Shown here: piece by piece, positions 26,952-36,092 of the stretch | Layout: every line of letters starts with the position of its first letter | Numbering within the stretch: the first letter of the stretch is position 1 | Assembly (NCBI RefSeq): GCF_024199795.1 | Contig: NZ_JANADK010000001.1 | Location: 6,634,001-6,698,000 of the forward strand | Reading direction: 5' to 3' | Source: Bradyrhizobium sp. CCGB01 | GTDB lineage: Bacteria > Pseudomonadota > Alphaproteobacteria > Rhizobiales > Xanthobacteraceae | DNA length: 64,000 nt | The notes under the pieces: generated by a model | Databases searched by the model: none | Seen by the model: only the letters and a program-made list of their open reading frames with translations | What the model was told of the DNA's origin: nothing | Program-made: the position numbers and the translations under genes

Positions 26952-27074
26952 CTTGTCTCTCGCCTCACCCGCACGCCCCTCGCGCAACCGATCAGCTGAT
27001 CGTTCTCTTTCAGCAGCGCGAGCTTAGCAAGAAACTTGCCAGACTACCGGCTGTTTCCGCGCGGACGCGGCGCG

Positions 27075-28769
27075 TCATTCGAACCAGGGCCATTCTGCAG
27101 GCCCCTCATGTGTGACCGCTCCTCCGGGCGCCTGGCCAACCAGCCGCGCATATTTTGCGAGCGCACCTGCGCGGTGACGCGGCGGCCGTTGCTTCCAGTC
27201 GCGACGCCGCGCGGCGAGTTCCCGCTCATCGACCAGCATATCCATCCGCCGGTTTGCGGCATCAATCCGGATCCTGTCGCCGTCGCGAACGAGCGCCAGC
27301 GGACCGCCGACAAACGCTTCCGGAGACACATAGCCGATGCACATGCCGCGGGTCGCGCCGGAGAACCGTCCATCGGTGATGAGAGCCACCTTCTCGCCCA
27401 TACCCTGGCCATAGATCAGCGCAGTGACGCCGAGCATCTCGCGCATGCCGGGGCCGCCGACCGGTCCTTCATTGCGGATCACCAGCACCTCGCCCGCTTT
27501 GTAACTGCGGTCGCGAACCGCCGCGACACAGGCTTCCTCATCTTCGAAAACGCGCGCCACGCCCTCGAAAAATTGGTTCTTCAAACCCGCGACCTTGATC
27601 ACCGCACCGTCCGGGCAGAGATTGCCCTTCAACACAGCCACACCACCGTCGGGCATGATTGGCGCGCGGGCCGGGTAAACGACTTCTCCATCGGGAGGGT
27701 TGGCCGCGCCATATTCTTCAGCGAGCGTGCGTCCGGTGACGGACAAGCAGCTCCCATCGATGTGACCGCTCTGGATCAGCTCGCGGATCACTACGGCGGC
27801 ACCGCCAATATCGTAGACGTCCTTTGCAGTGTACTTGCCGCCCGGTCGCAAGTTTCCGATCAACGGCGTCCTTGCAAAAACCTCGCCGACGTCATCGATC
27901 GTGAACGCGATCCCCGCCTCATTCGCGATCGCCGGCAGATGCAGCGCCGCGTTGGTCGAACCGCCCGTCGCAGCGACAATGGCCGCACCGTTCTCAAGGG
28001 ATTTCCGCGTCACGATGTCGCGCGGCAGCGGCCTCCCTCGTTCCAGCATCTCCATGATCAGCCGCCCCGCGCGCCGCGATATCTGCGCGCGCTCGGCATA
28101 GACACCGGGCACCATCGAGACGTTCGGAATGGTCAGGCCCATCGCCTCCGAAACCATGCCCATCGTGTTCGCGGTAAACTGGCCGGCGCAGGCGCCAATG
28201 GTGGGCAGGCAGGCGCGCTCGATCCGCTCAAGTGTGGCGCCGTCGATCTCTCCGGTCATGAAGCTGCCGACAGCTTCATAGGAGTCGAGCACCGTGAGGG
28301 TTCGTCCGTCTACTCGGCCCGGCAGCGAGCTGCCGCCGTAGATGAAAATGGATGGTACGTTGCAACGAACCATGCCCATCATCACACCGGGAAGCGTCTT
28401 GTCGCATCCGCCGTAACCGATCAGCGCGTCATAGGCGAGACCATGGACGACGGCTTCGATCGAATCGGCAATCAGCTCACGCGAAAAGAGAGAAAACTTC
28501 ATTCCCTCGTGATTCATGCTGATGCCGTCGGAGACTGACACGGTCGAAAATTCGCGTGGCGTGCCGCCAGCCTCCTCGATTCCCGTCTTGGCTGCGGCCA
28601 CCTGGAAGTCGTGGGTCATGTTGCAGGGCGTCTGCTCGCCCTTCATGCTGACGACGCCCACCATCGGCTTGGCAATCGCAGCGTCATCGAGCCCCATTGC
28701 GCGCATGAAAGCGCGGTGCGGAGCCCGGTCAAGGCCGTCTGTCGTGACTCGTGATCGCAACTTCTTCAT
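27075..28769 (-). CDS. IlvD/Edd-family dehydratase
   Basis: The 564-residue protein has the three cysteine motifs of the dihydroxy-acid dehydratase [2Fe-2S] site: TPCNMT (near 49), [11 protein letters not shown] (near 117) and [15 protein letters not shown] (near 190), plus the [10 protein letters not shown] catalytic serine loop. It is full length. IlvD homologues in catabolic islands dehydrate sugar acids or hydroxy acids rather than make amino acids. Its place between importer genes, with no other branched-chain synthesis gene, supports a catabolic role. It lies 79 bases downstream of the binding-protein gene on the same strand. Confidence 0.85.
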   Translation of the reverse strand: MKKLRSRVTTDGLDRAPHRAFMRAMGLDDAAIAKPMVGVVSMKGEQTPCNMTHDFQVAAAKTGIEEAGGTPREFSTVSVSDGISMNHEGMKFSLFSRELIADSIEAVVHGLAYDALIGYGGCDKTLPGVMMGMVRCNVPSIFIYGGSSLPGRVDGRTLTVLDSYEAVGSFMTGEIDGATLERIERACLPTIGACAGQFTANTMGMVSEAMGLTIPNVSMVPGVYAERAQISRRAGRLIMEMLERGRPLPRDIVTRKSLENGAAIVAATGGSTNAALHLPAIANEAGIAFTIDDVGEVFARTPLIGNLRPGGKYTAKDVYDIGGAAVVIRELIQSGHIDGSCLSVTGRTLAEEYGAANPPDGEVVYPARAPIMPDGGVAVLKGNLCPDGAVIKVAGLKNQFFEGVARVFEDEEACVAAVRDRSYKAGEVLVIRNEGPVGGPGMREMLGVTALIYGQGMGEKVALITDGRFSGATRGMCIGYVSPEAFVGGPLALVRDGDRIRIDAANRRMDMLVDERELAARRRDWKQRPPRHRAGALAKYARLVGQAPGGAVTHEGPAEWPWFE

Positions 28770-28847
28770 AAGTGCATCTTCTTAATACAGCGTCCCGGAT
28801 GATCCGGGGCGCTGCGATCTTCCTTGTTCGAATGTTTGTCCGGCCGC

Positions 28848-29831
28848 CTATTCCAGCGGCGCGACGATCGTCGGATGCTTGAATTGCGCAGCATCCAGCT
28901 TCGGCAGCATCCCCGTCTCCGCGTAGATGTCGAGCATCTTCTGGATCGCCGGGAAGTTCGGTGCTGCGCCGGGGTCGCGACCGAAATCGTTGTCTTTGAG
29001 CAGATAGGTCTCGAGCACCGGAATAGGCGCCTTGAGGACTTCATTCACGACCTTTAGCGTCTCTTCACGGTTCGCCAGTGCCTTCTTCATGCCTAACGTG
29101 ATATCGCGGACATAGGCCTTGACGACCTCCGGGTTCTTGTCGACGAAATCGGCACGGCACGCTTCCAGGATGTGCACGATGTTCGGCATGGCCTGCGACA
29201 GGGAGAACAATTTGCGGGTGCCGCCCTTTGCCTCCGCCCGCGCGGCAAACGGCTGATTCATGTTGACCGCGTCGACGCGGCCCTGGCGCAACGCATCTTC
29301 AGAGACGGCAAAGCCAACCTCGACCAGCTTGATATCCTTTGCCGGATCGACGCCGTTCTGCTTCAGGAGCAGGTTGAACGGGCCTTGCGTGCCGCCGCCG
29401 ATCACGGAAATGCCGACCGTCTTGCCCTTGAGATCCGCAATCGTCTTGATCGGCGAGTCATCCATCACCGCCCAATAGACCGAAAAACCGCCGGGCTTCT
29501 CGAAGACGTGCTGCGCCACGATGTAGGCCTTGAGATTGCCGCCGACCACGCCGTTCGCGAGCGACAGCGGCGCTTGCGTCGCGCAATCGAGAGCGCCGGC
29601 CGCCAATGCCTGCGTCATCGGCGCGGTGCCCTGAAACTGGGTCCATTCGATGTTGTAGGCCTTGCCGATATTGGGAAACTCGGCCGGCCTGCGCATCATC
29701 CAGTACTTGGATTCCTCGGCCGGGATCGTCCAGCCGACGCGGATGGTCTGCTGCGCCCATGACGGGCCTGCACCCGCGGTCATAGCCGCGGTCGCCCCCA
29801 AAGCCAGGATCCACTTCGAAACGGTTCGCAT
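28848..29831 (-). CDS. NitT/TauT-type ABC substrate-binding protein
   Basis: The 327-residue protein has a signal peptide (MRTVSKWILALGATAAMTAG, cleavage near SWAQ-Q) and the SsuA/TauA-like pattern TIRVGWTIPAEESKYWMM and DLKGKTVGISVIGGGTQGPFNLLLK. ATG 29831 is preferred over 29870 because it puts the signal peptide first. Relatives bind sulfonates, nitrate, pyrimidine precursors or small aromatic acids. It heads the leftward group dehydratase-ATPase-permease-permease-NicX, and operator site G lies 56 bases before its ATG, tying this arm to the aryl-CoA arm. Confidence 0.88.
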   Translation of the reverse strand: MRTVSKWILALGATAAMTAGAGPSWAQQTIRVGWTIPAEESKYWMMRRPAEFPNIGKAYNIEWTQFQGTAPMTQALAAGALDCATQAPLSLANGVVGGNLKAYIVAQHVFEKPGGFSVYWAVMDDSPIKTIADLKGKTVGISVIGGGTQGPFNLLLKQNGVDPAKDIKLVEVGFAVSEDALRQGRVDAVNMNQPFAARAEAKGGTRKLFSLSQAMPNIVHILEACRADFVDKNPEVVKAYVRDITLGMKKALANREETLKVVNEVLKAPIPVLETYLLKDNDFGRDPGAAPNFPAIQKMLDIYAETGMLPKLDAAQFKHPTIVAPLE

Positions 29832-29886
29832 CGTGCCCACTCCGCTGCTCCGGCGCTGACTGGCGCCCACTCAACCCGACCGCCGC

Positions 29887-29910
29887 AAATGTTTCATGGT
29901 TCAAACAATC
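29887..29910. promoter_or_regulatory. Shared island operator, site G
   Basis: AAATGTTTCA-TGGT-TCAAACAATC shares the arm-spacer-arm layout of site D, with a C in each arm replacing the outer T/A of the core. It lies between the divergent binding-protein gene and the 3-hydroxyisobutyrate-dehydrogenase-like gene, 12 kb from site F. Confidence 0.5.
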
Positions 29911-29998
29911 AGGCAAGCCATGCGAGCCCGGCGGTTTCGCGGTTCGACCCACGATGTATGGTAAGGCCGCGTTGCGCTGCGACAGAAGGAGGCAACCT

Positions 29999-30925
29999 AT
30001 GGCTGATGCGAGCAAGACAAACCCGCAAGGCGTTGAGCGGCTAGGTTATCTCGGCCTCGGGCTAATGGGAACGCCGATGACCCGGCGTCTTCTCAAGGCC
30101 GGTCATCAAGTCGCGGTCTGGAATCGTTCGCAGGGTAAGGTCGCCCCGCTCGTCGCAGCCGGCGCCAAGCCCGCAGCCACGCCTCGTGACCTTTTGGCAA
30201 ACGCGGATATCGTGTTCATGTGCGTGACGGATGCCGCCGCCGTCGAAGGGGTGATCTTCGGGCCCGAGGGTCTTGCAGCGGCTCCCAGCGCAGGCAAGCT
30301 CGTCGTCGACTTCTCGTCGATCCATCCCGACGCCACGCGCGATCTTGCAGCGCGGCTGAAAGACGCGAATGGCGCGGGTTGGATTGATGCCCCGGTGTCC
30401 GGCGGCACCAAGGGCGCAGAAGAAGGCACGCTAGCGATCATGGCTGGTGGCGAAGCTGCTGACATCGAGCGGGCACGACCCTATGTGCTGCCTATGGCGC
30501 GCAGGTTCACGCACATGGGCCCTACCGGTGCTGGTCAAACCACAAAACTCTGCAACCAGGTGATCGTCGGATGCGCGATGGCCGTGCTTGCGGAAGCAAC
30601 GCGCCTTGCCGCCAATGCAGGAATTGACGCAGGCCGGCTGCCCGAAGCGCTCGCCGGCGGCTTTGCGGATTCGATCCCGCTTCAGCTGTTCGTGCCGCGC
30701 ATGGTCCAGGGCATCCACTCGCCGCCGCTCGGTCACATCGCGACAATGCTCAAGGATCTCGACACGGTCGCCGATGTCGCCCAGGCGACGTCAACGCCGG
30801 TGCCGATGGCGACCCTCGCGGGCCAGATATTCAGGCTGGCGAAGGCTGCACGCGGCGCGGACGCGGACGCTTTGGAAATCTACAAGCTCTCGGCCACAGA
30901 CCGCCAAGCCGACAAGCGCCCCTGA
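29999..30925 (+). CDS. NAD(P)-dependent beta-hydroxyacid dehydrogenase (3-hydroxyisobutyrate dehydrogenase family)
   Basis: The 308-residue protein has the Rossmann motif LGYLGLGLMGTPMTRRLLKAG, the substrate motif DAPVSGGTKGAEEGTLAIMAGG (about 124-145) and the catalytic lysine in GAGQTTKLCNQ. ATG 29999 follows a perfect AAGGAGG seven bases upstream, which rules out an upstream ATG. It would oxidise a small beta-hydroxy acid or reduce an aldehyde acid. It is divergent from the binding-protein gene across operator G. Confidence 0.9.
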   Translation: MADASKTNPQGVERLGYLGLGLMGTPMTRRLLKAGHQVAVWNRSQGKVAPLVAAGAKPAATPRDLLANADIVFMCVTDAAAVEGVIFGPEGLAAAPSAGKLVVDFSSIHPDATRDLAARLKDANGAGWIDAPVSGGTKGAEEGTLAIMAGGEAADIERARPYVLPMARRFTHMGPTGAGQTTKLCNQVIVGCAMAVLAEATRLAANAGIDAGRLPEALAGGFADSIPLQLFVPRMVQGIHSPPLGHIATMLKDLDTVADVAQATSTPVPMATLAGQIFRLAKAARGADADALEIYKLSATDRQADKRP

Positions 30926-30931
30926 ATCGCC

Positions 30932-31495
30932 TTAAGGCGACTTCTTGCGTTCGTCGTCAACCAGGAACCGGCCATACGTCCCACGCGCAAACAGCAGTGG
31001 CTCCCCGGTATTGTAGGCATAGGCCTCGACCGCGCCGAGAAAGATCACGTGATCGCCGCCATAATAGCGATTGACGGATCGGCATTGAAAGTTGGCGACA
31101 TTCTCGGTGAGCACCGGCGCATCGCCGAGACCCGGTGTCCAGTCGATTCCGGCGAACTTATCCTCGGACGATTTTGCAAACTTGTTCGCAAGCCCCTGCT
31201 GTGAAGTCCCGAGTATGTGAACGGCGAAATGGCTGGCGTTCTGAAACACGGTCAGGCTTGAGGAATAGATTCCGAGGCTCCAGAGGACCAAAGGAGGGTT
31301 CAGGGAGACCGATGCAAACGAATTGCAGGTGATGCCATAGGGCTTTCCGTCAGGAGCCATGGCGGTGATGATCGTTACGCCCGTCCCATATGTACCGAGC
31401 GCATTGCGAAAATCGCGGGGATCGATCGGCGAGCTGTCGCTCGCGAGCTCATTGGCTGGATCGGGAGCGGCCGGCTGCTTCGGCAGATCATTCAT
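30932..31495 (-). CDS. Flavin reductase, small component of a two-component monooxygenase
   Basis: The 187-residue protein has the HpaC/HsaB-type pattern FRNALGTYGTGVTIITAMAPDGKPYGITCNSFASVSLNPPLVLWSL (about 28-72), written here only by its conserved GTYGTGVTIIT and NSFASVSLNPPLV parts. It reduces FMN or FAD with NAD(P)H and hands it to an oxygenase. It is 9 bases downstream of the acyl-CoA-dehydrogenase-fold gene, which identifies the partner. Confidence 0.88.
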   Translation of the reverse strand: MNDLPKQPAAPDPANELASDSSPIDPRDFRNALGTYGTGVTIITAMAPDGKPYGITCNSFASVSLNPPLVLWSLGIYSSSLTVFQNASHFAVHILGTSQQGLANKFAKSSEDKFAGIDWTPGLGDAPVLTENVANFQCRSVNRYYGGDHVIFLGAVEAYAYNTGEPLLFARGTYGRFLVDDERKKSP

Positions 31496-31504
31496 CGACC
31501 GGCC

Positions 31505-32734
31505 TCACAGCGTGAGATTCTCGGACGGCAGGCCAAGTGCCACGCGCCCATAATTGGTTCCGGCCGCATCGAAATTGAATGCCAGATGCGAGTTGATCGC
31601 ATGCGCATCGCGGAATTGCCGCTGCAGCACGCCCGTCGTGAACAAGCCGCGGGCGCCGCTCGCGGCGAACAACATCGACACAGCTTCGGTGCACAGATTG
31701 ACAGAGAAAGCCCCGTCGCGCCGATACCTGGTCTTGCTGGCCATGTTGGGAATATGACCGCGCCGCGCGTCGTCCATGGCATTGATGCAGGCTGAACGCA
31801 TGATCAGGCGCGCGGCATCGACCTTGGCCGAAGCCTCCGCGATCTTGATCTGGGTGCTTTGAAAGTCGCTGAGCTTGGCTCGGTTGTAGGTCGATATGCG
31901 ATGACGTGCGACTTCCGCATAGTCGTCGAGGCACGCTTGCGCATTTCCGAGCGCAACGCCGGACAGGACGTAGGGAAACAGCGAAAACACAGGTAGTGTA
32001 TATGACGGATTGGGATTGACTCTGCTTCCAGGCGTCGGGCCGCCGGCAAGATCGCCGACGGCGACCGTCATGTAGTCGGGCACAAAGGCATCCTTGACTT
32101 CGACGTCGCAGGAGCCGGTACCGCGCAGTCCCGCGACATTCCAGGTGTCGAGCACGTTGTAGTCGGCTTTCGGCAGCAGAAAGATCCGGTACTCGATGCC
32201 GTCTGCTTCGTCGTCAGAATAGACCACGCTTGCCAGCATGTTCCATTCGCAGGAGGCAACGCCCGAGGAAAACGGCCAGCTCCCGTGCAACCTGTAACCG
32301 CCCTCCACCCTCGTGGCGCGCCCCGCCGGAAAAATGAACGAAGACGCAATCAGTGCGTCGGCATTACGGCCCCAGACCAGATCCTGCGCCTTCTGCTCGA
32401 ACATGCCGAGCATCCAGTGATGGCTCGCCAGATTGGCAAGATTCCAGGCGACCGACGCGTCCGCCTGCCCAAGCAGATCGGCGCAGTCGATGAGCGCGAC
32501 ATAGTCAAGTTCGGCGCCGCCGATGCGCTTTGGTTGAAGCATACGGAACAGACCCGCGTCGTGCATATCCTGTTCGGTTTCCGGCGGAAGCTGTCGCAGT
32601 TCCTCGGTCCGCGCCGCGCGCTCTCGCAGCCGCGGCGCGAGCGCCCGGGCCTTCGCGATCATTGCTGCATAGGCACGTTCGCCGGCCTCCGGCCCAGTGG
32701 GCTGGTCCATGCTCGGCTCTTGACCAGGCGCCAT
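31505..32734 (-). CDS. Flavin-dependent monooxygenase oxygenase component (HsaA/HpaH-like group D)
   Basis: The 409-residue protein has the acyl-CoA dehydrogenase fold but the group D monooxygenase pattern: LPPETEQDMHDAGLFRMLQPKRIGG near the start, YRLHGSWPFSSGVASCEWNM in the middle and the C-terminal SGARGLFTTGVLQRQFRDAHAINSHL, in which an arginine/histidine cluster replaces the acyl-CoA dehydrogenase end. Such proteins hydroxylate phenols with FMNH2/FADH2 supplied by a reductase, which is the next gene. ATG 32734 has GAGGG six bases upstream and is preferred over ATG 32755, which has no ribosome site. Confidence 0.8.
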   Translation of the reverse strand: MAPGQEPSMDQPTGPEAGERAYAAMIAKARALAPRLRERAARTEELRQLPPETEQDMHDAGLFRMLQPKRIGGAELDYVALIDCADLLGQADASVAWNLANLASHHWMLGMFEQKAQDLVWGRNADALIASSFIFPAGRATRVEGGYRLHGSWPFSSGVASCEWNMLASVVYSDDEADGIEYRIFLLPKADYNVLDTWNVAGLRGTGSCDVEVKDAFVPDYMTVAVGDLAGGPTPGSRVNPNPSYTLPVFSLFPYVLSGVALGNAQACLDDYAEVARHRISTYNRAKLSDFQSTQIKIAEASAKVDAARLIMRSACINAMDDARRGHIPNMASKTRYRRDGAFSVNLCTEAVSMLFAASGARGLFTTGVLQRQFRDAHAINSHLAFNFDAAGTNYGRVALGLPSENLTL

Positions 32735-32915
32735 TCGTGTCCCTCGCTTCGACATAGTTATGCGGCGGGAACTTCGTCAAATCAAGCCGAGGCTAGGTCA
32801 ACGGGAGGCAGTCGCCCAGGCTCTTGGTCGCTGGAAATGATGCGAGGTCGCGAACGCCGGCATCGAAGGAATTCCCAGAAGTCAGGCGATGCCTCGTCCC
32901 ATGAACCAACCAGGT

Positions 32916-34184
32916 TCAAGCCGACGCCGAAGGCTTCCCGGATCCAAAGACACCCTTTTGCGTGAATTCCGAGATCCGACGCTCGTCGTAACCAAGCGTA
33001 TCACGCAGGACGTCCTCGGTATGCTCACCTAACAGGGGGGCGGCAACGGGATCGACCGGGCCGGTCAGGCTCATTGTAATCGGCGGCTCGATGTTGGGGA
33101 TCCATTCCGCCGTAGGATGTGGAATCTGGCTCAAGCGATGGCGCTCCCGAGCCTCGGGTGCATTGAACCCCTCTTCAACGGTCCGGAGATAGCCGACAGG
33201 GATATTCGCCAGCTTCATCTTTGCCATCCAGTTTTCGAGGGTATCGCTCGCGAAAACCTCTGCGATGGCTGCCCGCAGAAGCTCCTTGTTTTCGGAGCGC
33301 GCTTTGCGCGACGCGAACTGCGGATCGGTGATCAGATCAGGCCGGTTCAGCACCTCGACCACCAGCCGGCGGTAGAGCCGGTCGTTCGCGCAGGCCATGT
33401 AAAGCGGCCCATCGGAGGCTTCATAGACGCCGACGGTGGGGGACCCGCTCGGCGAATTTCCGAACCGGCCGGGGTTCTCACCGTTGATCAGATAGGCCAT
33501 GCCGTAGAACCCGGTCATGCCCATGGCGACGTCGAACAGGGCGACCTCGACATGCTGCCCGCGACCGAGCCGATCGCGCGCCAACAGCGCCAGCAAGATG
33601 GCATTGCAGGCGGACATCCCCGTCGCCATGTCCACGATCGGTGGGCCCGTTCGAACCGCCGGCCCATCGGCAAACCCGTTGAGCGACATGAAGCCGCTTT
33701 CCGCCTGTGTGATGGGATCGAAGCCTGGGCGCGAGGCGAACGGTCCGGTGCGTCCGTAAGCCGAAATCGAGCAATAGACGAGCCGCGGATTGAGCGGCGC
33801 CACCGCCTCATAATCGAGGCCGAACTTCTTCATGACTCCGCTTGAAAAATTCTCCACGACCACATCAGCCTTGCGGATCAGATCCAGCGCGATCTGGCGG
33901 GCCTCCGGCACGGCGAGGTCGAGCGCAATACCGCGCTTGTTGCGGTTCAGGCTCAGATAAGCGGCGCTTTCGCCGCCGATTTCGGCGTGCTCATAGGCAC
34001 GCGTATCGTCGCCGCCGTCCGGATTCTCGATCTTGATGACGCGTGCGCCAAAATCGGCGAGCGTCTGAGTGCAGGCCGGCCCCGCCACCACGCGCGTGAA
34101 ATCGACGACCAGAAGACCATCGAGCGCGGTAGGCGCGCCCGTCGTCCGCGACGAACGTTCCGGCAAGTGAGGCTTGGTGGGCAT
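32916..34184 (-). CDS. CaiB/BaiF-family (class III) CoA-transferase
   Basis: The 422-residue protein has the family pattern LDGLLVVDFTRVVAGPACTQTLADFGARVIKIE (start at about 22, catalytic Asp in the LNRNKRGIALDL-to-Asp region near 160-175) and NSPSGSPTVGVYEASDGPLYMACAND. It moves CoA between carboxylic acids, so it may activate the substrate of this arm. It is transcribed leftward toward the monooxygenase pair, 181 bases away. No operator copy is visible upstream. Confidence 0.88.
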   Translation of the reverse strand: MPTKPHLPERSSRTTGAPTALDGLLVVDFTRVVAGPACTQTLADFGARVIKIENPDGGDDTRAYEHAEIGGESAAYLSLNRNKRGIALDLAVPEARQIALDLIRKADVVVENFSSGVMKKFGLDYEAVAPLNPRLVYCSISAYGRTGPFASRPGFDPITQAESGFMSLNGFADGPAVRTGPPIVDMATGMSACNAILLALLARDRLGRGQHVEVALFDVAMGMTGFYGMAYLINGENPGRFGNSPSGSPTVGVYEASDGPLYMACANDRLYRRLVVEVLNRPDLITDPQFASRKARSENKELLRAAIAEVFASDTLENWMAKMKLANIPVGYLRTVEEGFNAPEARERHRLSQIPHPTAEWIPNIEPPITMSLTGPVDPVAAPLLGEHTEDVLRDTLGYDERRISEFTQKGVFGSGKPSASA

Positions 34185-34300
34185 CGACGGCGCTCCCTTA
34201 CATCGGCTTATGGTCGCCGAATTTCCTGCAAGAGCAAACTTAAAGCCCGGCGCCGCCGACTTCGCAAGTGCTTCAGCAGCATCGCTTCAATACGCAAAAG

Positions 34301-34330
34301 GGGCCCGGCAGCCGTCAAGCTGCCGGGCCC
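34301..34330 (-). terminator. Intrinsic terminator-like hairpin
   Basis: A perfect 12-base stem (GGGCCCGGCAGC with GCTGCCGGGCCC) surrounds the loop CGTCAA. On the minus strand it is followed by CTTTTG, so it would end leftward transcripts coming from the terminase remnant and shield the CoA-transferase gene. No T-run follows on the plus strand. Confidence 0.55.
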
Positions 34331-34429
34331 TCGGACATCCCGGGTGCACAAGGTCGCGCTATGTCTCACGTAGGCCATTCTACGTGGAGAAGAACACGTT
34401 CCACACCACGGGAAACCTGCCCATTTCCC

Positions 34430-34525
34430 TCAGCGAAGCCACTTTCGCCAATAAAGCGTATGCGCCCAGGCCCAAGGCACATCAGGTTCGTAGAGCCGAT
34501 AGCCCGCCTGAATGAAATTATTGGC
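34430..34525 (-). pseudogene. Short protein-like tail fused after the broken terminase
   Basis: Directly after the terminase frame breaks, a shifted frame reads 31 residues (NNFIQAGYRLYEPDVPWAWA, then HTLYWRKWLR and stop). Its aromatic-rich, non-random composition looks like the C terminus of another protein, perhaps a host gene left at an integration junction. I do not recognise the family. Confidence 0.3.
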
Positions 34526-35345
34526 AGATTTCGTTCCCGACCCACTGCACGACCCAGATCGTGAAGGCATCCGCCGCGGCGCCCGCGCCACCGATGTCGA
34601 TGAAGGCGCGGAGCGGCAAGAGCGGATCTGCAGCAACCTTCCCGATCCGCCCCTGCGCGCGTGCCTCTGACAGCAGCGCGGCGAAATAGGCGCCCTCGAA
34701 GGCACGCGCATACTCACCCTCCCAGATGTGATCGTAGCGCTCCGGATAGAGTTTCTGGTCGAGCAACCGCTCCTCCTCGAGCACCTCCGGAAACCAGGGA
34801 TTGTCGCGCCAGTTCGCCTTGACGGTCACCGCCCCGTCGGGACGGCGCCCGCGCAAAAAATCGTCGATCGCATCGCTCTTGCGGCGCGGATTCCAGCTCG
34901 CCCAGAGCTCGGAATCCTTGGCGCGGATCGTCGGCCGCAGCAGCGCAAGGCTGCGCGCGCTCAACGATTGTGCCTCGTCGATCCAGGCGATGCGAAATCC
35001 TTCCAAGGACTTGATCGAGTCCGCCGTGTGATCCTGCAGCCCGCGGAAAATGATCAAGCCGTCCCCGGGCGTCTCGATCTTGTCGCTGAACAGCTTGAAG
35101 CCGTGACCGAGGCCAAGGCTCGCGATCTTGCCCTCGATCAATCGCTTCGAGGATTGCGCCAGCGTCCGCTGCGCCTCTCGGATGCAGACCGCGAGCGTGC
35201 CGCGCTCGGCCTGGCAGGTTTCGACCAGCAGCTCGCCGAAGAAATGCGATTTGCCCGAGCCACGTCCACCGTAAACGCCTTTGTAGCGCGCAGGCTTCAG
35301 CAGCGGCTCGAAGATCTTGGCGGTTGGAATTTTCAGGGTCGACAA
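34518..35345 (-). pseudogene. Phage terminase large subunit, truncated
   Basis: The 275 residues hold the packaging ATPase: Walker A GVYGGRGSGKSHFFGELLVE (about 25-44), Walker B RIAWIDEAQSLSARSLALLRP (about 118-138) and the coupling motif SWNPRRKSDAI. The nuclease domain begins (AFIDIGGAGAAADAFTIWVVQWVGNE) and stops after two more residues, whereas PBSX-type large terminases have about 420 residues. So the DNA-cutting half is lost and the gene is likely dead. The start is TTG at 35345. The small-subunit-like gene lies upstream in the usual order. Confidence 0.82.
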
Positions 35346-35556
35346 TAGATACGCTCGCTTGCCCTAGGGCAGGCCGATACGCCTGCGGTCACGCCATACG
35401 TTCAGCCAGCGATCGCTTCGGCCGACACGCCGTACCTTGCCGCCGCAGCAGCGATCTGAGACGTCATCCCTCCATGAGGGAAGCCACTATCGCCTTTAAT
35501 GGCGCGCCTATAGCCGGCAACGGGCGGCCAGCAACTGGCAGAACAATTTATCGAGA

Positions 35557-35646
35557 CGAAAAACCCGCGGCCAATTGCTCGGCGCGGGCTGAACCAACTA
35601 AATTTCGATGATGCCATTCTGCCAGTGTTTTGCCCGACGTGTCAAA
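35557..35646 (-). repeat. Hairpin repeat, copy R1
   Basis: This is a GC-rich hairpin (about 35562-35589) plus the conserved tail ending TGTTTTGCCCGACGTGTCAAA on the plus strand. On the minus strand it reads TTGACA-N18-CAGAAT, about 50 bases of leader, a hairpin and T5. It lies 43 bases downstream of the small terminase gene, where it could end transcription. Confidence 0.85.
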
Positions 35647-35688
35647 CGGCAGATCCGGCCGACTTCCAGATCGAGTCTCTTCCGCAGC

Positions 35689-36024
35689 TCAGGCGTCACG
35701 CCCAGGGTCACTGCCCGAGCTTCCCGGATGAACGATGATGCGCTCGATCCGGTGAATCAATTCCAGCGCGCCGTCCTCGCCGTTCTCGATCGGCTGCGTA
35801 GCCTTGCCCCAGCCGCGGTCGAGGATCGCGTTGGCGGCCGAGACGCGGGCCGCCGGCGTCGCGTCATCGCTGCGCATGATGCCGACGAGGACGCGGACGG
35901 CTGTCCTGGTGTGGCTGCGCGCGAGCGAACGAATCTCGGTCAGCGTCCGCGCTCGGGATGTCTTCCGCGCTGCGGGCAGGCGGACCGGCTCGTTCTCGAC
36001 CTCGCCTTCGATTTCCTCGCTCAC
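35689..36024 (-). CDS. Small-terminase-position phage-like protein
   Basis: The 111-residue product (from GTG 36024, VSEEIEGEVENEP) contains LTEIRSLARSHTRTAVRVLVGIM and SAANAILDRGWGKATQPIE, a pattern I know from proteins encoded just before large terminases in Bradyrhizobium phage remnants. The role as small terminase subunit (DNA recognition) is inferred from position. The GTG overlaps the stop of a 23-codon membrane peptide gene (GTGA). A longer frame with ATG 36108 exists but would bury that peptide. Confidence 0.6.
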   Translation of the reverse strand: MSEEIEGEVENEPVRLPAARKTSRARTLTEIRSLARSHTRTAVRVLVGIMRSDDATPAARVSAANAILDRGWGKATQPIENGEDGALELIHRIERIIVHPGSSGSDPGRDA

Positions 36025-36092
36025 GAAAATGTCTCCCACAGCACGATTGCGATCAGGCCCGCAATCGCGAGCGATATCAGATAGGCGGTCAT
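36021..36092 (-). CDS. 23-residue single-helix membrane peptide
   Basis: ATG 36092 is preceded by GGAGAG at the proper distance and encodes MTAYLISLAIAGLIAIVLWE plus TFS. Almost the whole peptide is one transmembrane helix. Its TGA overlaps the GTG of the terminase-small-like gene, so translation is probably coupled. Position suggests a phage-derived small membrane protein; function unknown. Confidence 0.55.
   Translation of the reverse strand: MTAYLISLAIAGLIAIVLWETFS

Noticed and set aside
27075..28769. Biosynthetic dihydroxy-acid dehydratase (valine/isoleucine synthesis)
   Set aside because: It lies inside a catabolic importer operon with no other branched-chain synthesis gene; family membership alone does not fix the substrate.
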